From NCBI GenBank assembly GCA_023101485.1, contig LVZB01000001.1:1013399-1077398 (forward strand): a stretch of 64,000 bases of DNA, in the 5' to 3' direction. The notes under the pieces were generated by a model that worked only from the letters and a program-made list of their open reading frames with translations, was not told the DNA's origin and made no database searches. This DNA is from Pasteurellaceae bacterium Macca. Its GTDB lineage: Bacteria; Pseudomonadota; Gammaproteobacteria; Enterobacterales; Pasteurellaceae. The translations under genes and the position numbers were made by a program. Positions 58,836 through 64,000 of this stretch are shown here, piece after piece (positions within the stretch are counted from its first letter, which is position 1; each line of letters starts with the position of its first letter).

Positions 58836-60362
58836 CTAACTTTGTAGCCGTTGTAATAGGCGATCCATTGCGCGGTAGCCGAGGGCTTCGGCGATGTGGG
58901 GTTGTTGAATCGCTGGCTCATTGGCTAAATCGGCAATGGTGCGAGAAACTTTTAAAATGCGGTGATAAGCTCGCACGGAAAGCCCCAATGTGGTGAGGGC
59001 TTTTTCCAAAAACTGTGCATTTTCCGCACTGAGTGGGCAGTGCTGTTCAATCTCCCTTGTCGTTAATTGCCCGTTAATTTTTCCTTGGCGAGCAAGTTGC
59101 ACCTCCCTCGCTAAAAAGACTCGCTTTCGAACCTGCTCGGTGGTTTCCCCTCGCTGTGCGGTACTATTTTGTAACGCTCCTTGGGGCAGGAGTGGCACTT
59201 CAATGGAGAGATCAAATCGGTCTAAAAATGGCCCTGAAAGGCGGTTTAAATACCGCATGACTTGTAGGGGTGAAGCACGATTGTGCGTGCCTTGGTAATG
59301 CCCTGTCGGGCTAGGGTTCATCGCCGCAATCAGCTGAAAACGGGCAGGAAATTGCACCTTAGCATTGGCTCGGGAGATCACAATTTCCCCCGATTCTAAT
59401 GGCTGTCTTAACGCATCAAGCACCTTACGTTCAAATTCAGGCAGTTCATCTAAAAAAAGCACGCCGTTGTGCGCTAAGGAAATTTCGCCGGGCTTAGGGA
59501 TCGAACCGCCCCCCACCAACGCCACCATAGAAGCACTGTGGTGAGGGGCGCGGAAGGGGCGTTTTTTCCAATTCTGCATATTCAGCTCATTATGTACAAG
59601 GCTAGTGATAGACGCGGTTTCAATGGCTTCTTGCTCTTCCATCTCCGGCAACAGATCCGCCAAACGGCTCGCTAACATCGTTTTACCTGTACCCGGCGGC
59701 CCAAGAAAGAGCAAATTATGTTGCCCCGAAGCAGCAATCGTTAAGGCGCGTTTGGCGTGTTGCTGACCGATAATATCCGTCAAATCTCGGCTTACAGGCA
59801 AGCTTTGTGGAGGCGTATTCTGTAACAGTTGTTGAGCAATGGGGAGCTGGTCACGATTATTGAGGAAATTGACTACTTGTAATAAGGAGTGGGCGATATA
59901 GCTTTCCGTGTTGGACACTAACGCCGCTTCGTTCATATTATGACGAGGAAGAATAAGCGTACGCTGGGCTTGCCGAGCCGCAATAATAGCAGGAATTGCA
60001 CCGTGAATACCTCGCAGAAAACCCGTGAGGGAAAGCTCCCCAAGGAATTCAAACTGTTTGAGTTTATCCAGATCAAGCTGACCCGATGCAGCCAAAATGC
60101 CAAGGGCAATGGGCAAATCAAAACGCCCACCCTCTTTGGGTAAATCTGCTGGGGCTAGATTGATAGTAATCCGCCTTGCTGGGTAATCAAATTGGGCATT
60201 GAGTAACGCACTTCGCACACGATCTTGTGCTTCCTTCACACTTTTTTCTGGTAGCCCCACTAAGGTTAGCCCCGGCTTACCATTGCTGATATGCACTTCA
60301 ATCGTGACCAACGGAGCTTCCACCCCCATTGAAGCACGGCTATACACCACTGCTAATGTCAT
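58836..60362 (-). CDS. comM: Competence protein ComM (Mg-chelatase-like AAA+ helicase)
   Basis: 508 residues, full length. N-terminal Lon-like ChlI domain (P-G-L-T-L-V-G-L-P, then P-A-D-L-P-K-E-G-G-R-F-D-L), Walker A G-P-P-G-T-G-K-T near residue 220, Walker B L-F-L-D-E-L-P-E, and C-terminal Mg-chelatase domain. ComM drives branch migration during integration of taken-up DNA in transformation. The start has GAGGAGG within a 14-bp hairpin, and a CRP-S-like site lies upstream, fitting competence control. mltG lies upstream on the same strand. Confidence 0.97.
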   Translation of the reverse strand: MTLAVVYSRASMGVEAPLVTIEVHISNGKPGLTLVGLPEKSVKEAQDRVRSALLNAQFDYPARRITINLAPADLPKEGGRFDLPIALGILAASGQLDLDKLKQFEFLGELSLTGFLRGIHGAIPAIIAARQAQRTLILPRHNMNEAALVSNTESYIAHSLLQVVNFLNNRDQLPIAQQLLQNTPPQSLPVSRDLTDIIGQQHAKRALTIAASGQHNLLFLGPPGTGKTMLASRLADLLPEMEEQEAIETASITSLVHNELNMQNWKKRPFRAPHHSASMVALVGGGSIPKPGEISLAHNGVLFLDELPEFERKVLDALRQPLESGEIVISRANAKVQFPARFQLIAAMNPSPTGHYQGTHNRASPLQVMRYLNRLSGPFLDRFDLSIEVPLLPQGALQNSTAQRGETTEQVRKRVFLAREVQLARQGKINGQLTTREIEQHCPLSAENAQFLEKALTTLGLSVRAYHRILKVSRTIADLANEPAIQQPHIAEALGYRAMDRLLQRLQS

Positions 60363-60400
60363 AACGCCTCCTCTTTGCTACAGCATAAAGAGAAGGCGTT
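60363..60400 (-). promoter_or_regulatory. Hairpin covering the comM ribosome binding site
   Basis: On the minus strand AACGCCTTCTCTTT (60400-60387) pairs over 14 bp (one G-U) with AAAGAGGAGGCGTT (60376-60363), which contains the Shine-Dalgarno GAGGAGG and ends at the ATG. The loop is ten bases. In RNA read through from mltG this would mask the start site. Confidence 0.7.
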
Positions 60401-60427
60401 TTTTTGCGTAGAAGGAAATATTAATTT

Positions 60428-60443
60428 TTCGATAGAGATCGCA
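60428..60443. promoter_or_regulatory. CRP-S (Sxy-dependent competence) site upstream of comM
   Basis: TTCGA-TAGAGA-TCGCA: nine of the ten defined bases of the CRP-S core TGCGA-N6-TCGCA. It is centred 60-61 bases upstream of a start point predicted from the TATGCT -10 element at 60387-60382 (minus strand). Confidence 0.65.
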
Positions 60444-60457
60444 AAAATCAATACAAA

Positions 60458-61492
60458 CTATGGCGTTGTGCTTTTGGCTTTATTACGCTCACGTTCGATT
60501 TTTATCCACTGTTGCACCCCTTGTTGATGCTCCGCATAGGTTTTGCTGAACTTATGCCCACCTGAACCATCGGCGACAAAATAGAGATACGGCGTTTCAT
60601 CTGGTTTTGCGACACCTTGCAAGGATGCCAAGCTCGGCATTGCTATCGGTGTTGGTGGTAAGCCATTGATCACATAGGTGTTATAAGGCGTGGCTTCTTG
60701 GAGATCTTTCTTGGTGATATTGCCCTGATAACGCTCTCCCATACCATAAATGACCGTCGGGTCTGTTTGTAGGGGCATTTTAATCTTCAAGCGGTTAATA
60801 AATACCGAAGCGACCTGCGGGCGTTCCTTAGCAAGGGCGGTTTCTTTCTCCACGATAGAGGCTAAAATCAGCATTTCATAAGGATTCGCAAGGGGTAAAT
60901 TTTCCGCACGATTTTGCCAAGCCGAATCAAGATCTTTTTGCTGTTTTTGATAAGCCCGTTTCAGCAAATCAAGGTCGCTTGAATAAGGTGCGTAGCGGTA
61001 AGTATCCGGTGCGAGCCAGCCTTCCACTTTTCCTTGTGGAATGCCTAATAAGGTGGCAATTTCCGCCTCATTTTTCTCTTTTAGGGTCTGTTTGAGGTAT
61101 TTTGCCTTAGCAAGCTGTTCTCGCCACGCTTTGAAGGTTTTGCCCTCAATTAACTGCACATTTAACTGCACTTCTTTGCCACTATTGAGATGCTGTAATA
61201 ATCCTTTCACATCTTGCACCTCATTTAGTGCATACACACCGGCTTTAAACTGGTTAAATTCAGGATGAAAGCGGATCAAATAGGGAAGTAAAAAGCTATC
61301 AGCGCTATCAATAATTCCCTGCGAGGTCAGCAAATTCGCCAACTTTTGGCTTGATGTGCCTTTTTCCACCACAAGAAATTGATCTTTCGGCATTGTTAAA
61401 GGGTGATTCCCTAGCTGATTGATTTTGTAATAAGCCACGCCAACGGCTGTACCACCAATAATCAAGAGAGAAAGAAGCAGTTTTTTAAACAT
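60458..61492 (-). CDS. mltG: Endolytic murein transglycosylase MltG (YceG)
   Basis: 344 residues. One N-terminal membrane helix (5-22), a LysM-like region, then the YceG catalytic domain with the conserved Glu in L-A-S-I-V-E-K-E-T near residue 216 and D-P-T-V-I-Y-G near residue 244, ending near Y-F-V-A-D-G-S-G-G-H. MltG cuts nascent glycan strands and terminates their growth. In relatives it precedes tmk-holB; here comM follows instead. Confidence 0.97.
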   Translation of the reverse strand: MFKKLLLSLLIIGGTAVGVAYYKINQLGNHPLTMPKDQFLVVEKGTSSQKLANLLTSQGIIDSADSFLLPYLIRFHPEFNQFKAGVYALNEVQDVKGLLQHLNSGKEVQLNVQLIEGKTFKAWREQLAKAKYLKQTLKEKNEAEIATLLGIPQGKVEGWLAPDTYRYAPYSSDLDLLKRAYQKQQKDLDSAWQNRAENLPLANPYEMLILASIVEKETALAKERPQVASVFINRLKIKMPLQTDPTVIYGMGERYQGNITKKDLQEATPYNTYVINGLPPTPIAMPSLASLQGVAKPDETPYLYFVADGSGGHKFSKTYAEHQQGVQQWIKIERERNKAKSTTP

Positions 61493-61587
61493 AAGAAAAT
61501 ATCAACATCGAAAAGGGCGGATAAAGTACTACAACGGCAATAAAAAAGCGATGAATTGCTGAAATTTTAAGGGAAAAAGTAAGAAAA

Positions 61588-61663
61588 TGGTGGGTCGTGA
61601 AGGATTCGAACCTTCGACCAACGGATTAAAAGTCCGCTGCTCTACCGACTGAGCTAACGACCC
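61588..61663 (-). tRNA. tRNA-Lys (anticodon UUU), copy 3
   Basis: 76 nt including encoded CCA. The cloverleaf is complete: GGGTCGT acceptor, GCTCAGTCGGTAGAGC D-arm, anticodon loop CTTTTAA, T-arm GGTTCGAATCC. Identical to the two other copies. Confidence 0.98.
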
Positions 61664-61681
61664 AAAAGGGAGGATTCTAAG

Positions 61682-61757
61682 TGGTGGGTCGTGAAGGATT
61701 CGAACCTTCGACCAACGGATTAAAAGTCCGCTGCTCTACCGACTGAGCTAACGACCC
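61682..61757 (-). tRNA. tRNA-Lys (anticodon UUU), copy 2
   Basis: 76 nt with CCA, sequence identical to the neighbouring copies, separated by 18 and 22 nt from them, so one transcript is likely. Confidence 0.98.
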
Positions 61758-61779
61758 TTAGAATGGTGTTGGCAATAAA

Positions 61780-61855
61780 TGGTGGGTCGTGAAGGATTCG
61801 AACCTTCGACCAACGGATTAAAAGTCCGCTGCTCTACCGACTGAGCTAACGACCC
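61780..61855 (-). tRNA. tRNA-Lys (anticodon UUU), copy 1
   Basis: 76 nt with CCA, promoter-proximal copy of the triplet. Identical sequence and anticodon TTT. Confidence 0.98.
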
Positions 61856-61877
61856 TTTTACTGCGTAACGGGGGCGT

Positions 61878-61905
61878 ATCATACGGATTTTACCGCCCCG
61901 ATCAA
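61878..61905 (-). promoter_or_regulatory. Promoter of the tRNA-Lys triplet
   Basis: On the minus strand TTGATC (61905-61900) and TATGAT (61883-61878) with 16-base spacing, followed by a GC-rich discriminator (ACGCCCCCG) typical of stringently controlled stable-RNA promoters. Confidence 0.65.
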
Positions 61906-61960
61906 CCTTTTTTTTCGTTTTTTAAATTATTTGCATAGTTTGCAAGCGATTTTCTGCATT

Positions 61961-62086
61961 TTAACGCTGACGCGCTTTAAAACGCGGGTTACTTTTGCAG
62001 ATCACATAAAGTTTTCCTTTACGGCGAACAATTTTGCAATCTGGGTGGCGTGTTTTCGCACTTTTGAGGGAATTTAAAATCTGCAT
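61961..62086 (-). CDS. rpmJ2: 50S ribosomal protein L36, zinc-free (type B) form
   Basis: A 41-residue gene ([11 protein letters not shown], then [20 protein letters not shown]). The C-x2-C pair and the His of the zinc ribbon are lost, in contrast to rpmJ at 23246. It is homologous to E. coli YkgO. It lies 3 nt after rpmE2, so the two form one unit. Confidence 0.95.
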   Translation of the reverse strand: MQILNSLKSAKTRHPDCKIVRRKGKLYVICKSNPRFKARQR

Positions 62087-62089
62087 TTT

Positions 62090-62362
62090 TTATCCTTTTT
62101 TTGTTGTCAAACTAGCAAGCCCTTTAAAGCGTTCATTAAATTTACTCGCTCGCCCTTCCGTATTGACCTCACGGCGTTTGCCGGTATAAACGGGGTGGGA
62201 AGCGGAAGAGGTATCCAACGGATAGAAAGGATATTCCTTGCCATCTTCCCACACCATCGTTTTCGTGGTGTGCGCACAAGAGCGAATAACCCAGCCTTGT
62301 TGCGCACTGCTATCATAAAATAGCACCTCACGGTAGTTCTCCGGATGAATGCCCTGTTTCAT
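62090..62362 (-). CDS. rpmE2: 50S ribosomal protein L31, zinc-free (type B) form
   Basis: 90 residues with the type B signatures ([12 protein letters not shown] at the start, [12 protein letters not shown] near residue 56). It lacks the four zinc cysteines of type A L31. Such paralogues replace zinc-containing L31 during zinc shortage and are repressed by Zur. A Zur-like palindrome lies 41-53 bases upstream. Confidence 0.95.
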   Translation of the reverse strand: MKQGIHPENYREVLFYDSSAQQGWVIRSCAHTTKTMVWEDGKEYPFYPLDTSSASHPVYTGKRREVNTEGRASKFNERFKGLASLTTKKG

Positions 62363-62402
62363 TTTGTCTCCTAAAAATTTTTAAATCCATAATTAAAAAG
62401 TG

Positions 62403-62415
62403 GTTATATCTTAAC
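62403..62415. promoter_or_regulatory. Putative Zur box in front of rpmE2-rpmJ2
   Basis: GTTATATCTTAAC matches 10 of 12 defined positions of the gamma-proteobacterial Zur core GTTATA-N-TATAAC. It lies between a possible -35 and -10 of the rpmE2 promoter, a position that would block transcription. Confidence 0.55.
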
Positions 62416-62543
62416 GTAAAAAATCATAATAGCAATAATTTTTTTATGGTTTTATAAAAAAATGGAAAATGGCGACCAAGATCACAGTTCCAAGGGGAGA
62501 AATATGGTAGGCTATGGCGATTTTTAACCTTCGAGGAATGCTT

Positions 62544-63218
62544 ATGTCTAAATACCTAATTGCCCCCTCTATTCTCTCCGCCGACCTCGCCCGCCTTGGC
62601 GATGATGTTGCCGAAGTCCTCAACGCAGGGGCAGATTTAATCCACTTTGACGTGATGGATAATCACTATGTCCCGAACTTAACTTTCGGGCCGGCAATTT
62701 GCCAAGCCCTGCGTGATTACGGCATTCAATGCCCTATTGATGTCCATTTAATGGTCAAACCGGTGGAACGCCTCATCCCTGATTTTGCCAAAGCTGGCGC
62801 GAATATCATCACATTCCACCCCGAAGCCACAGAACATATTGACCGCAATTTACAGCTTATTCGTGATCTCGGCTGTCAATCCGGGCTTGTGTTTAACCCT
62901 GCAACCCCGTTGCACTATTTAGATTATGTGATGGATAAAGTTGATGTGATTTTATTGATGTCTGTTAATCCCGGTTTTGGGGGACAATCTTTTATTCCAA
63001 GCACCTTAGCGAAATTACAGGAAGTGCGTAAGCGTATTGATGAGAGTGGCTATGACATTCGCCTTGAAGTCGATGGTGGCGTGAAAGTCAATAACATCGC
63101 CGAAATCGCCAAGGCTGGAGCAGATATGTTCGTTGCCGGTTCAGCGATTTTTGATCAGCCGGACTATCAAGCCGTTATTGCACAAATGCGTGCCGAGCTC
63201 GCCAAGGTTTCAGGCTAA
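62544..63218 (+). CDS. rpe: Ribulose-phosphate 3-epimerase
   Basis: 224 residues from ATG 62544, with GAGGAA upstream. A frame start 30 bases earlier has no ribosome site. TIM barrel: A-P-S-I-L-S-A-D near the start, [12 protein letters not shown] (metal His and Asp), D-V-H-L-M-V near residue 67, [10 protein letters not shown] near residue 142, and E-V-D-G-G-V. It interconverts ribulose- and xylulose-5-phosphate in the pentose phosphate pathway. A pair of inverted uptake signals follows. Confidence 0.98.
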   Translation: MSKYLIAPSILSADLARLGDDVAEVLNAGADLIHFDVMDNHYVPNLTFGPAICQALRDYGIQCPIDVHLMVKPVERLIPDFAKAGANIITFHPEATEHIDRNLQLIRDLGCQSGLVFNPATPLHYLDYVMDKVDVILLMSVNPGFGGQSFIPSTLAKLQEVRKRIDESGYDIRLEVDGGVKVNNIAEIAKAGADMFVAGSAIFDQPDYQAVIAQMRAELAKVSG

Positions 63219-63228
63219 TTTCATCTCT

Positions 63229-63293
63229 ACAAGCGGTCGATTTTTAATGACTTTTTGCACAAACAAAATCTTGTCAAAATTCGACCGCTTGCC
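63229..63293. repeat. Inverted pair of uptake signals between rpe and mnmE
   Basis: CAAGCGGTCGA (63230-63240) and its exact complement TCGACCGCTTG (63281-63291), 40 bases apart. It may fold as a weak terminator for rpe. Confidence 0.7.
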
Positions 63294-63341
63294 TTTCTTT
63301 GGTTACAATACGCCACTTTTTTCTAACTTCCGACAATATTA

Positions 63342-64000
63342 ATGATGACAAAAGAAACCATTGTTGCCCAAGCTACGCCGATTGGACGTGGTGGTATTGG
63401 CATTTTGCGTGTTTCTGGCCCTTTAGCCAGTGAGGTTGCCCACGCTGTTCTCGGCAAATGTCCGAAGGTGCGAATGGCGGACTATCTCCCCTTTAAAGAT
63501 GAAGACGGCACCGTCTTAGACCAAGGTATCGCCCTCTTTTTCAAAGCGCCAAACTCCTTTACGGGGGAAGATGTTTTGGAACTTCAAGGCCACGGGGGGC
63601 AGATTATTCTTGATCTTCTGCTTCAACGTATTTTAAAAGTGAAGGGCGTGCGAATTGCCCGAGCGGGGGAGTTTTCAGAGCAGGCATTTTTAAACGATAA
63701 ACTTGACCTTGCCCAAGCCGAAGCCATTGCCGATTTAATTGATGCGACCTCCGAGCAGGCAGCACGTTCAGCATTGAAATCCCTACAAGGCGAATTTTCC
63801 CATAAAATCAATGGGTTAGTTGATGCGGTGATCTATCTGCGTACTTATGTGGAAGCGGCGATTGACTTCCCCGATGAGGAAATTGATTTCCTCGCGGACG
63901 GTAAAATCGAAGCCAAACTTAATGAGATTATTGCGCAACTTGCGGATGTTCGCCAAGAAGCGAAACAGGGGACAATTTTACGGGAGGGGATGAAAGTGGT
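63342..64000 (+). CDS. mnmE: tRNA uridine-5-carboxymethylaminomethyl modification GTPase MnmE, 3' partial
   Basis: The first 219 residues of MnmE; the frame runs off the window end before the GTPase domain. The N-terminal tetrahydrofolate-binding domain is evident ([17 protein letters not shown], then [15 protein letters not shown] and [12 protein letters not shown]). With MnmG it modifies wobble uridine 34 of several tRNAs, including tRNA-Lys. The start is one of two adjacent ATGs (63342 or 63345), neither with a clear ribosome site. Confidence 0.97.
   Translation, partial: MMTKETIVAQATPIGRGGIGILRVSGPLASEVAHAVLGKCPKVRMADYLPFKDEDGTVLDQGIALFFKAPNSFTGEDVLELQGHGGQIILDLLLQRILKVKGVRIARAGEFSEQAFLNDKLDLAQAEAIADLIDATSEQAARSALKSLQGEFSHKINGLVDAVIYLRTYVEAAIDFPDEEIDFLADGKIEAKLNEIIAQLADVRQEAKQGTILREGMKV

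Noticed and set aside
60363..60408. Terminator of mltG at the comM start
   Set aside because: On the minus strand the stem is followed by ATGACATT and not by T residues; the T-run is only on the other strand, where no gene ends. It fits better as a structure masking the comM ribosome site.
61588..61855. tRNA cluster as an integration site of a genomic island
   Set aside because: No integrase, no partial tRNA repeat at a distance, and the genes on both sides are ordinary core genes.

Overview
The window looks like a chromosomal segment of a gamma-proteobacterium of the family Pasteurellaceae. The main evidence is about 30 copies of the 9-mer ACAAGCGGT (either strand), usually followed by CAAATTT-like bases. 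This is the core of the Actinobacillus/Mannheimia (Apl) type DNA uptake signal sequence, not the AAGTGCGGT of Haemophilus influenzae. Base composition, protein sequences and several gene neighbourhoods (yihD-dsbA next to mobA, rpmBG-radC, coaBC-dut-slmA-yheU-crp) agree. I cannot name the species from the sequence alone.

Layout. 1-2930: the 3' part of a BcgI-like restriction-modification operon (fused nuclease/methylase subunit plus specificity subunit), free of uptake signals. 3.1-4.5 kb: rplK-rplA with its leader. 4.8-12.7 kb: dapF, a C4-dicarboxylate carrier with a probable FNR site, yaeR-sfsA, heat-shock hslVU with a sigma-32-like promoter, mioC, rpsO and a CPA1 antiporter. 12.8-17.5 kb: ppiD, yfcZ, a VirK/YbjX gene and glnA. 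17.8-26.4 kb: the spc and alpha ribosomal operons from rplN to rplQ (with secY, rpmJ and rpoA), starting at their own promoter and not preceded by the S10 operon. 26.5-30 kb: azoR, an intact IS1595/IS1016-type insertion sequence with an 8-bp target duplication, dsbA, yihD and a fused mobA-mobB. 30.2-33.6 kb: yidC and tatABC. 33.7-37.2 kb: a Fur-type heme uptake module (hutZ, hutX, TonB-dependent hemoglobin/heme receptor). 37.3-49.3 kb: asnA/asnC, mutL, cpdA, ydiJ-like, ompA, a phosphohexomutase and rpmBG. 49.5-58.8 kb: radC, a two-gene insertion, then coaBC-dut-slmA-yheU-crp-holB. 58.8-64 kb: comM, mltG, three tandem tRNA-Lys genes, zinc-free L36/L31 paralogues behind a Zur-like site, rpe and the start of mnmE.

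The most interesting part is 50.4-54.3 kb, between radC and coaBC. It encodes a lipoprotein with a Cys-Ser-Ser-Gly4 N-terminus, a long coiled-coil stalk built on an exact 252-bp (84-residue) tandem repeat, and a C-terminal domain resembling the barrel of TbpB/HpuA-type surface lipoproteins. Downstream lies a Slam-type (DUF560) outer-membrane translocator. A poly-A tract sits at the promoter, a tandem array of about 105-bp repeats separates the two genes, and the lipoprotein's C-terminal domain has different codon use from its stalk. I read this as a stalk-borne, Slam-exported surface lipoprotein whose ligand is unknown.

A second notable locus is comM. A near-consensus CRP-S (Sxy-dependent competence) site lies upstream. 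A 14-bp hairpin covers its Shine-Dalgarno sequence in read-through RNA but would be missing from a transcript started at the promoter I infer.
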